The notes beneath the pieces are model-generated. The model had not been told where the DNA came from. It made no database searches and worked only from the letters and a program-made list of their open reading frames with translations. Positions 1-10,335 of a stretch of 64,000 bases of DNA are shown here, piece by piece. The position numbers and the translations under genes were made by a program. Numbering within the stretch: the first letter of the stretch is position 1; every line of letters starts with the position of its first letter. The stretch comes from Rhytidiadelphus loreus (lineage: Eukaryota; Streptophyta; Bryopsida; Hypnales; Hylocomiaceae). Where the stretch lies: NCBI GenBank assembly GCA_947034895.1, contig OX344761.1, positions 36,778,863-36,842,862 on the forward strand. Reading direction: 5' to 3'.

Positions 1-1437
1 AAAGTCCTTCAAAGCTTGCAAAAACAACAAGATGAGCTTGAAATGCTCAAAAAACACACGTTGACAACTTTGGCTCAAAAATGGCCAAAAACTCCACGTT
101 AATGGAGCATGTATATAAATTTGCCAAAAAATGGCAAGAAGGGGTGAGAAGAGAGGAGAATGAGTGCCCTTTTATACATTTCCAAGGGCACTCAACTCCT
201 CTCATTTTCCTATGGTAACCTTATCACTTAGGATTTTCATCCTAATTTTCCCTATTTTTACTTCTACGCTGGACCTAACTTCTAACTTTTGGAGTTTAAC
301 TCCAAATCACAAACGGATTGTGACATTGGCTTCAGAAGTCCATTTTTAGTTTTAGAGGTACCCCCTCTCCCTTTTCTATCACTAAAAACTCAACGAATCC
401 TAACGCCAACTTAACGACCAAAAAGGGTAAAAATCCAACTTTTGGAGTTTGACTTTTGTATGAAAAGTAAGTGTCCTAAGCTTTTTAGTAGGTGTAAGGG
501 AGTAAGAAAAGACCTAACTTCGACCTCATTCCGATTTCGTATGCTCCCGAAACGCCGGTCAACTCCACGGTAATCTTTAAATTTGCCGGTCTTAGAGGAA
601 TCTTGCAGGTTCGGGTACTTTTGGCTATCAAAATGTCTTGAAACTTGTTGGAGCATCTTATTAACATAAAACAAGCTACCCTAATTTTTAGTGAGATTTT
701 ACCGCAATCTGGGTAATTTCTAAGAATTTTTCATCATAGATTTTGAGCGGTTGATTGCTCGGAAAAATATCTTTGATGATAAAAAAAAACCGAGACTTTT
801 TGTGGAACCTCTCATGGAAATCCACAACTCATGTACAAGCTCATATTCTTACTTTGCACAATGGTCATAGGAGATTTGAAGGATGCCATCTCCTAGAATT
901 ACCGGTGTCTAGGGAATCTTCCACATAAAGAAGAATTTTGGTGAATCGACTTCGCCGTTGAGCTCCTAACATGGTATAAACTCCAAAACACCATCCCTTG
1001 GCCATAGATTCTCTCTATTGGCCGGTCTTGAATTTGTAACACCTGTAAGTTAACAATTGGGGTTTCTACTAAATGGGACAAACGATTTGGAACTGAAACC
1101 TCTCTTTGGGAATCGACTTTAGGGTTCTCACCTAGGTTCTTTCGGACCAAATTGGCCATAGTTTGTCATAAGCAGGGTAGATTAGGCTATTATGGGCAAT
1201 ATCACTCAATATATACAGTTTGCCCTATTTCTCGGGTTTCAACCTATGTACAAGCGGGTTTATGAACTAACTAAGCCAAAACACTCAATTTATGCCCATA
1301 TACCGTATTGATATGTGACATACTCATTTTGGCTTTCCACTCTTTTTTCGGCTTTTTGTACTTAAAACCTAACTTAATTTTGCAAAAATTGAAAAAAAGA
1401 AAATCATGAGTCTCAAGTGACGAATTGGGAGCTCACA
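1..1437 (-). repeat. Long repeat, probable LTR, copy 1 (cut by window edge)
   Basis: This stretch aligns with 12590-14314 in the same order. Both contain a purine-rich block followed by 'gcccttttata', a 'tttggagttt' or 'ttctggagttt' block, the phrase 'taatttttagtgagatttta' and an 'agcggttga' block. Both finish at 'GGCTCACA' or 'AGCTCACA'. Read on the minus strand the end becomes TGTGAGC, the usual start of a plant LTR, so I infer an LTR or solo LTR lying on the minus strand. The two copies are strongly diverged, so this is old. No long ORF belongs to it. The boundary at 1437 falls inside the HECT-like coding frame that follows, which suggests insertion into that gene. The other end lies outside the window. 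Confidence 0.55.
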
Positions 1438-2720
1438 TAGGGCCACTGTAATTTGAGATCCTCCAAAGAACTCCAACCCCGTGATAAAAACAACAAGCTT
1501 CATTCTCTCTGAGTGGGTCATCTCATGGACAGTTGTAGTGAACCACTCTTGTTGTTCTTCGCTGATTGTGTTCTCAAACTTCACTACTTTCATGAATTGA
1601 TGTGCCTCGATGCTACAAGATCCTGAAAAGGCAATTTTCAAGCAGTCTGTAGTAAGTTGCATCACTTCACTCCTATATTTCTCTTTCTTTGTAGCATCAA
1701 CGGGTGCCGTCTCTATTGCTTGGAAGAACCCACCTCTTAGGGCTTTTCCCACTAATTCCCTACCTTTGAATAAATAAGACCAAATGATGCTCCCGAATTT
1801 CTTCTCCACCTGTTCAACCCAAGTGTTTTCCTGCAATTCGAAGTTTACAAATGACCACCCCAACTCCTCATTGATTTCTTCTTCAGCTAGTTGAGAAACT
1901 AACAATACAACATGTGGAAATGATTGCCGAAGTTGATGCAAGATGCTCCATTCGGATGGGAAGGAAAGTTAAAAATCCCTCTCTAAATTCGATCGGAGCT
2001 GGATATCAACACCTTGAGTGAGATCTTGTGATTCAGGAACTTGGTTGCATATCATCAATAACGTTGAATACGTGAATGGTTTGTTGACTTCCAAATCTTT
2101 TGAAGCAATCTCCCATATCAAGTGACCAACCATATACCCCTGAAAAATGTCAAATGTTGATGAGAAACAAATAATATTCAAAATCCATAATTTCAATTTA
2201 GAAATGTAAGAACATAATTGCAATTGAAACCCGAATTTGATGTGTAAGGGACAATAGGTACACCATCTTTGATGCAAAAAGTGGTACATACATACCGTAT
2301 CAAGCTACAACTTTGGACGAATAATGTCTGAGTCTTTCATTGGATGAAGAAGGGCCCCTTCTCTATTTGTATACTCAAAAATAGGGCTATAGTACTGATG
2401 AAAAACAACCAATTGATTAGGGTTTAAATAAACCACTAAAGAATGAATGAATATTAATGCAAACAAATTTGTAATAATCTAAATATGTTTACATAAATGT
2501 AAATTGCAAGATAATGAGAATACTTACAAATGGTAAAGATATGAATTGCTTCCAGCAAGTTGTTAGCCATGAATTCCAGAGGCCGTCTTCATCAATCGTG
2601 TTCTTCTCTTCAATACCAGAACCATACATATATTCCACTTTGGCTTTGTAACATGCATTCTTCGTGAGAACAATTTGTCGCCATTGGGAACAAAATGCTT
2701 GAAACTCCTAGCCTTGAGTA
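1438..2720 (-). pseudogene. HECT-like E3 ubiquitin ligase domain, broken 3' part of the gene
   Basis: Three minus-strand exons can be read. About 2710-2528 carries 'YMYGSGIEEKNTIDEDG', which matches the conserved acidic patch of the HECT N-lobe, and ends at a GTAAG donor. 2394-2296, after a TCATCAG acceptor, carries 'PIFEYTNREGALLHP'. 2139-1438, after a TTTTTCAG acceptor, carries 'GYMVGHLIWEIASKDL' and later 'MKLVVFITGLEFFGG', which resembles the start of the C-lobe. HECT enzymes pass ubiquitin through a C-lobe cysteine in an 'LPxAxTC' context. Here the frame runs into the LTR-like repeat at 1437 before any such cysteine. In-frame stops occur at 2305-2307 (TAG) and 1969-1971 (TAA). The nearest family I know is the HECT protein annotated as G2/M-phase-specific E3 ligase-like in fish, which is linked to transposons. 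The HECT call is by recognition of scattered motifs, so moderate. Confidence 0.6.
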
Positions 2721-2738
2721 ACTTTGATGTAAACTGTA

Positions 2739-4062
2739 TCAACCAACCTTGAAATATCTGAAAAATGCATGTACGAGTGGAAAACTTGAAATTGAAGGAA
2801 GTACCTCTGCCCTCTGGTATCGGAGTAAAGCCATCTCCACTTCTTTCCTTCTATGCAATAATTCTTCTTCTTCCATGTCTTTTGGTGCACTATTTGATTT
2901 GCACATCAATTCAAGCAATTTGAAGGAGATTTTCTTGGTACAACGAAGTTTGAACAAGTCTTCCAACTCATGGATGCTCTTGAGTCCTTCTTCGCCATGT
3001 GAATGAAGCACGATATGAGCTGCATCAAGGTATGGAACATCTTTGGATGCTTGTCCGATCATATAAGCAAAATCGTCCCAATCCCTCCAAAAAAGTCTCG
3101 CATTCTTCTCAAACTCCAACTTCAAATCAACTAGAGTGAACATCTGCATTGTAACATGCATTACGACTTTGTTGAGGTCCACATCGGTAAGGTTGATGCT
3201 TCTTCTTAGGTTCCTCCTTTCTACCAATTTGATGACGATGTTCTTAATTGTTGAAGTTGGACTTGCAAGTACCTTCGTTTCAAGCTCGATGATGGACTTC
3301 CACAACGAATTGCTCCTCTCTATGTCCTCACAGTCTTGAATGGTTGTAGGGTCTATTTTCTTATTTCTCCTCTCCAAAGCTGCAAAATATGCCTCTTGCA
3401 AGCGTATCCACTCATCGGAAAAGTAATCTAAGTTTGTCTCATCTACAGTTCCAATACCTTCAAAAGTAGGGGCGGTCAAATCAATGAAGGATGATGATGA
3501 TGACGGCATCTGAGATGGAGGCAATTGTGGTGGAGGTGTCTCCAATAAGGACAATGGCGATGGAGGTGTCTCAAACGAAAGTTGCTCCGGTGAAGGCGTC
3601 TCAAATATGGCCAATGACGATGGAGGCGTCTCAAATGCAAATTGCTGCGGTCGAGGTAGTTGAAATGGAGGTGTTTCCAATGGAGGAAGTGGACATAGAG
3701 GCATCTGCAAAGGAGATGCCTCGACACGTGGTGACAACTGCATTAGAGGCATCTGTAACATGGACAGCTGCTCGGTACTTGTCCTTGGTGCAAGTACGTA
3801 TACTACAACAGTGTTGGCACTAAGTTTGCCATAAGCTGCATCTACTCGTTGAACGTATGACTCTAATCTATACGCTCTCTTCGACTCTACCCCTTTCTGT
3901 TTCTTAGTACGCTTCAAGAAGGATCCACTAACAACACTACCAACTGTGTGTTGGTATTGGGGCAATCTAGAGAAATGCTCAGCTACATGGAATTCAACGC
4001 TATCTAGTGGAAAATTACTAGGGTAATTTAGACTTGCCCACTTCTTTAAGTCAGATAGACTC
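2739..4062 (-). pseudogene. Proline-rich N-terminal part of the HECT-like gene, 5' end lost
   Basis: An open frame of about 440 codons. It has a short charged N-terminal part (about residues 1-95) and a proline-rich low-complexity part (about 100-190). That part holds several imperfect repeats of 'FETPPSPLSLLETPPPQ' type, roughly every 14-18 residues. A helical, charged part of about 240 residues follows, ending 'VHAFFRYFK'. HECT-type coding begins directly downstream on the same strand, so I read this as the N-terminal half of the same protein. There is no ATG at the 5' edge: the frame opens on a GTG made by the terminal CAC of a CACTA-type MITE at 4062, and the first ATG is about 100 codons in. 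The true start was probably displaced by the MITE and palindrome. I recognise no domain in the N-terminal or helical parts. Confidence 0.5.
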
Positions 4063-4237
4063 ACTAGAAGAAACCCATGTTTTAAATTATGTTTTGTAAT
4101 TTTTTAAAACGGATTTTAGGTGACGTCCATTGCAACATACCCATGTTTTTATGTCAAAATTGATGTTATATTGAACGTATTGTTGACATAAAACATGAGT
4201 ATGTTGTGATAGATGTCACCTAAAATCTGTTTAAGAA
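4062..4237. mobile_element. CACTA-type MITE, 3' end missing
   Basis: It starts CACTAGAAGAAACCCATG, the CACTA terminal pattern, and then carries the family core 'GGATTTTAGGTGACGTC' and its inverted copy 'GATGTCACCTAAAATC'. The sequence is closely related to the hairpin MITE at 4644-4858 but stops about 30 bp before the expected inverted end, at the point where the left arm of the palindrome begins. The 3 bases before it are ACT. It interrupts the 5' side of the HECT-like gene. Confidence 0.7.
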
Positions 4238-5261
4238 AATAAGTGCAAGCCCAAATGCACGGATGACAGTTTTCCCAAGACCAATTGGAGAAAGAGCATT
4301 AGTTTTTGCATGTCCTCCGAAAATTGGAATGCATAGAAGGGCACTACAGCTTCATCATTAGGAGCCATCTCTTCTTCACATCAAAGAGCTCCAGGCATAG
4401 TTCTCCGTGAGTCTCCTTCTTCATTTGTTTCTTCTTCAAGTGTCTCTCCTTCAACTCCTTCTTCCTCCCTTGCCTCCACATCACGTGCGGTACTATCAGA
4501 TGTTGTTCCCTCAGTAGCTTCAACACCTGTACAATACATTACCCGTACGTTTTTAGTCATTTCTTGATGGTACACAGTGGCCGAGTAATGGAGTGCCGTC
4601 CATTACTCATTGGCCACTTCAATTACAAACCGTAGCGGTAAGTCACTATAAGAAACTCATGTTTTAGGGTATGTTTTGTAATTTTTTAAAACGGATTTTA
4701 GGTGACGTCCATTGCAACATACCCATGTTTTTATGTCAACATTGATGTTATATTGAACATATTGTTGACATAAAACATGGGATGTTGCAATAGATGTCAC
4801 CTAAAATCTGTTTAAAAAAATTACAAAACATACCCTAAAACATGAGTTTCTTATAGTGACTTACCGCTACGGTTTGTGACTGAAGTGGCCAATGAGTAAT
4901 GGATGGCACTCCATTACTCGGCCACTGTGTACCATCAAGAAATGACTAAAAACGTACGGGTAATGTATTGTACAGGTGTTGAAGCTACTGAGGGAACAAC
5001 ATCTGATAGTACCGCACATGATGTGGAGGCAAGGGAGGAAGGAGTTGAAGGAGAGACACTTGAAGAAGAAACAAATGAAGAAGGAGACTCACGGAGAACT
5101 ATGCCTGGAGCTCTTTGATGTGAAGAAGAGATGGCTCCTAATGATGAAGCTGTAGTGCCCTTCTATGCATTCCAATTTTCGGAGGACATGCAAAAACTAA
5201 TGCTCTTTCTCCAATTGGTCTGGGGAAAACTGTCATCTGTGCATTCGGGCTTGCACTTATT
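4238..5261. repeat. About 1 kb near-perfect palindrome (inverted duplication)
   Basis: The left arm (4238-4643) and right arm (4859-5261) are inverted copies with only scattered mismatches. Both contain the same short reading frame (minus 4381-4575 and plus 4903-5118, 'MTKNVRVMYCTGVEATEG'). The CACTA-type hairpin MITE at 4644-4858 lies at the centre, so the whole kilobase could fold as one hairpin. The right arm continues at 5262 into proline-rich coding sequence, while the left arm is joined to the broken MITE at 4237. This suggests the right arm is the original sequence and the left arm is an inverted duplicate. Confidence 0.85.
4644..4858. mobile_element. CACTA-type hairpin MITE, 215 bp
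   Basis: Its ends are CACTATAAGAAACTCATG and CATGAGTTTCTTATAGTG, exact inverted repeats, and the element is almost palindromic throughout. It shares the core 'GGATTTTAGGTGACGTC' with 4062-4237 and 40043-40265. Flanks are AGT and ACT; they are mirror images because the host DNA here is itself inverted. No coding capacity. Confidence 0.85.
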
Positions 5262-5347
5262 GGTGGTGTTGGTATCCGCACATTTGTGCTTGGTGGTGGT
5301 GGTGGTGGTGGTGTCTCTTGACTTGCAAGTGGTGCTGTGTTCTCCAT
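5138..5347 (-). pseudogene. Short proline-rich reading frame at the edge of the palindrome, 69 aa
   Basis: The frame opens with ATG at 5347 and reads 'MENTAPLASQETPPPPPPP' and then 'FPRPIGERALVFACPPKIG', ending at TGA 5138-5140. It lies on the same strand as, and upstream of, the proline-rich HECT-like gene. It may be a displaced upstream exon of that gene, cut off by the palindrome. The poly-proline comes from a GGT/ACC-type microsatellite, so part of the frame may be chance. No domain recognised. Confidence 0.25.
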
Positions 5348-5869
5348 TTTGCAATGACTGTGATAAAAAATGTTCGGAGTAGGTATGTCTGCAAACAAGT
5401 GATACATGAACCCTTTAATAATGACCAAATCACAACATAAGATTGCACAAGAACATAACTTGACAAATACAAATTTATACAACCCTAAAGCTAGGTTCAT
5501 TCAATCAAGGTTTAATACATGAAATTAACTCCCAACTTGCGTTCTTTAGGATTGATTCAAACTAACTTAGCAAATACATAAAAAAATGCAATGTACCTCA
5601 CAAAAATCAGGCAAAAAACACCTGAAGAAAACACAATAATATTTAAAGGTGTGCTAGTTCCTTCTTTCTTGCCTAAATGATCAACCTTAACACACTACAA
5701 CTTGCATGTGCTAAGTACTTGTTCGTGGCTTAACTTTAGTGTATTATTAGGACCAAACTAAGTGTATCAAGTCAGCATTCAATGAATGTAGACACAAAGT
5801 TCCAAGGCTTATCCCCTTTTACTAGTTTACTTGGGACTTAAGTCTATGTTTTCTTTACTATTTGTCCTA

Positions 5870-6425
5870 GTCTTTTTCAATGACAAGGTGTGATGTAAGC
5901 TTATGTCTCAGTCTTTTTTGATGACCAAGGTGTGATGTAAGCTAATGTCCTAGTCTTTTCGATGACAACGTGTGATGTAAGCTAATGGCCTAATCTTTTT
6001 CCATGACAACATGTGATATAAGCTTATGTCCTAGTCTTTTTTGATGACAAGGTGTGATGTAAGCTTATGTCCTAGTCTTTTTCGATGACAAGATGTGATG
6101 TAAGCTTATGTCCCATTCTTTTTCGATGACAACGTGTGATATAAGCTAATGTCCCAGTCTTTTTCGATGACAACATGTGATATAAGCTAATGTCCCAGTC
6201 TTTTTCGATGACAAGGTGTAATGTAAGCTTATGTCCCAGTCTTTTTCGATGACAACGTGTAATGTAAGCTAATGTCCCAATCTTTTTCGATGACAACATG
6301 TGATGTAAGCTAATGTCTTAGTCTTTTTTGATAACAACGTGTGATGTAAGCTTATGTCCCAGTTTTTTTTGATGACCAAGGTGTGATGTAAGCTTATGTC
6401 CCAATTTTTTTGGATGACCAAGTGA
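5870..6425. repeat. 41-bp minisatellite, about 13.5 copies
   Basis: Tandem units of about 41 bp follow the pattern 'gtctttttcgatgacaa' + 'ggtgtgatgtaag' + 'cttatgtccca'. I count 13 full units and one partial unit. Two positions vary in a structured way: 'aagctTatg' or 'aagctAatg', and 'aaGgtg', 'aaCgtg' or 'aaCatg'. The array lies between the integrase pseudogene and the palindrome. The apparent repeat protein on the minus strand is a by-product of the array. Confidence 0.95.
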
Positions 6426-6970
6426 TTTCAATCATCATCACGTAGACACGTACAATTGTATGTTACAACAGAAAATCGTGAAAAACATTTGTAGGTGACT
6501 TTAATTTTTGAATAATGTATTGATATTTCTAAACTCAAAAATTTACCTACCCCCACGGTGATAGGTCCTTAGTACATTTTTTTTTTTTAAATCCCGCTCA
6601 TGGGCTCACAGTCTCACAAGCTCACACTCATAGACTCGCATGCTAGCAACCCTGTAATGAACACTATGATTGCAACCAATCACTTGTTCTAATATCGAAA
6701 CATCATTAGTTCAAGGTGCCTAATTATTTGAAATGAGAGTCCTTTCTAATTTCTCTAGCCTCTCAAGACAAGCGCCAAGGTGGCTCCTAAAACCGAACAA
6801 GGAAACATCAAATGAAAGTTATGAAACAATTAAACAATCGTCACATTGAGTTTGAAAGTGCTAATTAATTATCTTAAGCAGTAACTGGAAGGCTTGTATA
6901 CTTTCAGTAGAATGTTCAAATGGAACAATTTGTTCTATAGGAATGCCACTCTCATGAGACAAGTAGCAAA

Positions 6971-7210
6971 CTAGCAATAATGGGACATGAAGTAGTGTAA
7001 ATGAAAACATTCTACTATATCTTTCCCAACCTTCCTTCTTTCATATGCTGCATTCCGAAGGGCAGAAAGGACAACCAACAAGTCAGGAACTTCAAACATA
7101 GTGGGATTTGGTGCACCTCTACTAGCAATCCAAGTTCGTAAACCACATGGGCCCAAATCTTGGATACCAATATGCTCTTGATTATCTTGAGCATGCATGT
7201 CTTGAATATG
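6971..7210 (-). other. Possible 3' exon of the integrase gene or separate fragment
   Basis: A minus-strand frame includes 'IQDLGPCGLRTWIASRGAPN' and 'FEVPDLLVVLSALRNAAYE', with non-random composition. It lies about 130 bp downstream of the integrase frame on the same strand and could be a spliced 3' exon encoding a variable C-terminus. I do not recognise it, and the acceptor is not certain. Confidence 0.25.
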
Positions 7211-7340
7211 TGATGTCCATTTATACCAGCATTACAACACAATTGTAAAACACAATTAGTAACAATTGAGGACAATATAGAATGGAATATCAATAAGAAT
7301 TTGTGAACTTTTATATTCACCCATGAAGACGTTCATATTC

Positions 7341-8645
7341 TCAAAAATATCTTGCTGGCACATGAGATGGACGAAATCTTCCTTGCTCATTGATTAATTG
7401 CACACGGTGCACGTTCCAAATCCCAATCCACTCATTTACAATGTCTTGTAAAACATGTATGTAGACAGCTTGAAAAGAAGTCCTATGATATGGATCATCA
7501 GGAATGAAATACCCTTGTTGAACTATTTATTGAATAGCATTTTTGTGAAACCAAATAACTTTCTTCCACAACAACCTCCACCAATTTTCTATCCTTTGAT
7601 TGTGCACTGATGAACCAACAAGGAATGGATTTTGAATCCTTGCTTGTACTTCCAACATGTGTCTCCGAATTAAAGCATGCTCGGCAGCAAAATCAGACCT
7701 AATCCGTACAGGAGAACCAAATTTTGTGACAGCTGCAAAAAATGGTTCAAAAAAGGTTTTTTGGATTTTGTTTGGTGCAACTCTAGCATACAAGACGTAA
7801 TGTGAAGCCCCATCAATGCAACCATGTATGCGTAGCCCGTACATTGATAATTTATCATATGCTGCATAAAAAATGTATTTTCAATGTTAAACAAATGAAA
7901 GGTGAGACACTTTGTTCCTAAGCTTTGGAATGAAGTTTAAATGAAGAGATAAAGTCACATTTTTAACTTACACTTTGTTCCTAAGCTTTGCAAAGAATTT
8001 AAAATGAAGAAATAAAGTCACAATTTTAACTTACACTTTGTTCCTAAGCTTTGCAAAGAATTTTAAATGAAGAAATAAAGTCACAATTTTAACTTACAGT
8101 CAATATGCCAAAGGGCCATGGGTAAAGAGACATTATATTGCCGATGAACAATGGGTAATGCTCGTCTACGTCTATCATAATGTGCCTCTGTACATACGCA
8201 AAATTTAAACATATTAGAGTTTTTTAACCAACATAAAGAAAAAACCCAACAAAAAAATTGAATCTAAAATGTACCTGATATGGATTGCAAGGCTTTTTCC
8301 ACCGTACGCCTGGGTGCCCTAATGTGCAAGCATGCAAGTACTGCCTTCACATGCCGGATTCCCCAATTAGCTCCATATATGCTCTCGAATAGGAAGGGCA
8401 TCTTGAATTTTGTTGGACATTTCTTCTGTTGTGAAGCTATGATGTACTTGAAATTTATATCCCAAAGCTTTGGTCATCATTTGTTTAAGTTGTCTTGGAT
8501 CATAGATGTTCAACGACTCTGCAATTTTTTTGAATCGAGTTTGGGATTGAGCTCCTTCCTTTAACATAGTTTGCACATAGTCAACCAATTCACATGTAGC
8601 CTCTACATTTGATTCTGCCATACCACTACACAACCATGCCCACAA
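7341..8645 (-). pseudogene. DDE integrase/transposase of eukaryotic IS3-like type, three exons, broken
   Basis: Three exons splice in phase: 8645-8275 (donor CAG|GTAC), 8187-8098 (acceptor ACAG, donor T|GTAAGT) and 7861-7341 (acceptor TTATGCAG). Exon 1 gives an N-terminal helical part and 'WGIRHVKAVLACLHIRAPRR', like the region before integrase cores. Exon 2 ends 'MALWHID', placing the first catalytic Asp at 8101-8099. Exon 3 gives 'IHGCIDGASHYVLYARV', 'RIRSDFAAEHAL' (second Asp, 7694-7692) and 'GSSVHNQRIENWW' (Glu, 7589-7587), with 34 residues between the last two. The block 'SVHNQRIE' is typical of integrase-core proteins that are abundant in fish, cnidarian and other eukaryotic transposons. 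Two lesions break it: a frameshift near 8400 in exon 1 and an in-frame TAA at 7527-7529. After that TAA the frame stays open to TGA 7341-7343. Confidence 0.8.
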
Positions 8646-8871
8646 ACATAATTCAATTATGAGTTTTTTGAAAATATCTTAACAGAATTATAGTATTTTG
8701 TAGAAATGAATGTCACATTACTTCTTGAAACAAGAAACTAAATCCAACCATGACATTTATTGAATACAATTGCACAATAACTAAACTCTTTTGGACCTTG
8801 ATGAACTCCTGACAATGATATAGTTGCATGTGAATAATTGTACCAAAATCCTGATGCTTCGAAGGAAAACC

Positions 8872-9080
8872 CTAAACCAGCTGACAGGAGTTCTTCCTAA
8901 GGAACGAGGCCAGTTGCAGAAGCTTCGGGACCTTTATGTCTACAACAACAATCTTATTGGTGGGATTCCGGTAGAATTAGAGAACCGCTCCAGACTTACT
9001 AAATTGAATATGGAGTATAACAAGCTTTCTGGACCCATTCTTGGGTAGTTAGGAAGTTGCACTGAACTTGCTTGGGCACA
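8872..9080 (+). pseudogene. Leucine-rich-repeat receptor kinase fragment
   Basis: The plus frame reads 'NQLTGVLPKERGQLQKLRDL', 'YVYNNNLIGGIPVELENRSR' and 'LTKLNMEYNKLSGPILG'. These are two to three plant-type LRR units (LxxLxxLxLxxNxLxGxIPxx). A TAG at 9049 interrupts the next unit ('LGSCTEL' follows in frame). There is no kinase domain, signal peptide or further LRR around it. It is a short captured or relic piece of an LRR receptor kinase, about 230 bp upstream of the integrase gene and on the opposite strand. Confidence 0.75.
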
Positions 9081-9753
9081 AATCCAGACTGCATGTCCTT
9101 CACTGATAATTTCCAAATACAACACAACTCCAAGAACAAAAAAGAAACGATCAATTACTTTATAAAATTCTCCAAATATTTGTGATATTTCTAGTTCGTG
9201 ATCTCATATTGAGTTCGAACATCTGGTGAAGATTCAAGTGTCGAATTTCAATACCTTTTTCAACAATAACTTGCTTTCAGTCGGTAAGAGGAATTCAATC
9301 AGGGAATGCATACTGAAGTCAAGTGGAGGATAGAATGATGAAGGAGACTATTGAACCCGAATGGCTGAATGGTCAATTTTGTTGAATTGGCACGATTCCA
9401 ACGGCAAAAATTGTGACATATATGTACTGTACATAACGGTTTAAAGTCTAGGACATGTATGGATTAATGTTTCAGAACATGCTTTCTGACTTAAGGTGAC
9501 AAAATATATATTGGAAGACCGCCAATTCAATTGACGTTAGAACCAAAATACCTCCAGGTTACCAGCTTCCCATTCGAGCACGTTGAGTTCCTTCCAACCT
9601 ATACTGGAATTGAAAGCTGTGAAACCCGTTCTCGATCCCATCGAGTGCCTCACAAATTTCGAAGACTTCTCTTGACTTACAGTTGCAAGCTCCTTTTGGC
9701 TTTGTTAAATTAATTTGCCTCCAAAAGATCTCTCAAATGGTCTCATCTCTGGA

Positions 9754-10335
9754 CTAGGGGAGGACACTCTCACTACATTTGGGGTACCCACGTGTGGCGG
9801 TGGAAAAAGTAATACATGTAATTCACCTTGAATAAACTATAATTTCATTCTAAAATTTTGAGCTTTGTTTAACAATGACTAAAGGTTTCTATTGACAAAA
9901 AATTCAATTCCAAATAACATAAGATATATTGTCTAGAAAGGGTTGAAAAATGAACTAAAATGGCATGTTCTCCAACTAAAATATTTATAGAGCTCACATG
10001 AAGATGACTATTGCATCAATATTCAACCAAAATAAACTTTCAATAGAAAGCTATTCTATATAATTTTTTTTTCATTTTTCAAATTTTTTTTCTTATATAA
10101 TATAGAGGTGTGAAAGTTATTTTCAACTTTACAGTGTATCTTTTTTCTTCAAAAATTTATAACTAATTACTATTAGCACAAAAAAATACCAATAATTCAA
10201 AACATAAACTTCTAAAGTAGTAAAATCTATCCATAATTTTTTTTTGAAAAAGAAATTAAATTTTAAGGTGCATTACTTGTTTTACTTTTTCTGCCGCACG
10301 TAGGTTGCTAAAACATAGGGAGTGTCCTCCCCGGG
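9754..10335. mobile_element. hAT-like non-autonomous element, 582 bp, 8-bp target duplication
   Basis: The ends are CTAGGGGAGGACACTC and, in inverted orientation, CCCGGGGAGGACACTC. Further inside, 'AAAAAGTAATACATGTAAT' matches inverted 'AAAAAGTAAAACAAGTAAT'. It is flanked by identical 8-bp repeats TCTCTGGA at 9746-9753 and 10336-10343. An 8-bp duplication and ends starting C-N-N-GGGG fit the hAT superfamily. The interior is AT-rich and non-coding. Confidence 0.75.

Noticed and set aside
6072..6299. Repeat protein of 'CHRKRLGHKLT' type
   Set aside because: Direct product of the 41-bp minisatellite; the frame is broken elsewhere in the array.
5870..6425. CRISPR-like array
   Set aside because: Units are contiguous tandem repeats without unique spacers, and the DNA is plant nuclear.
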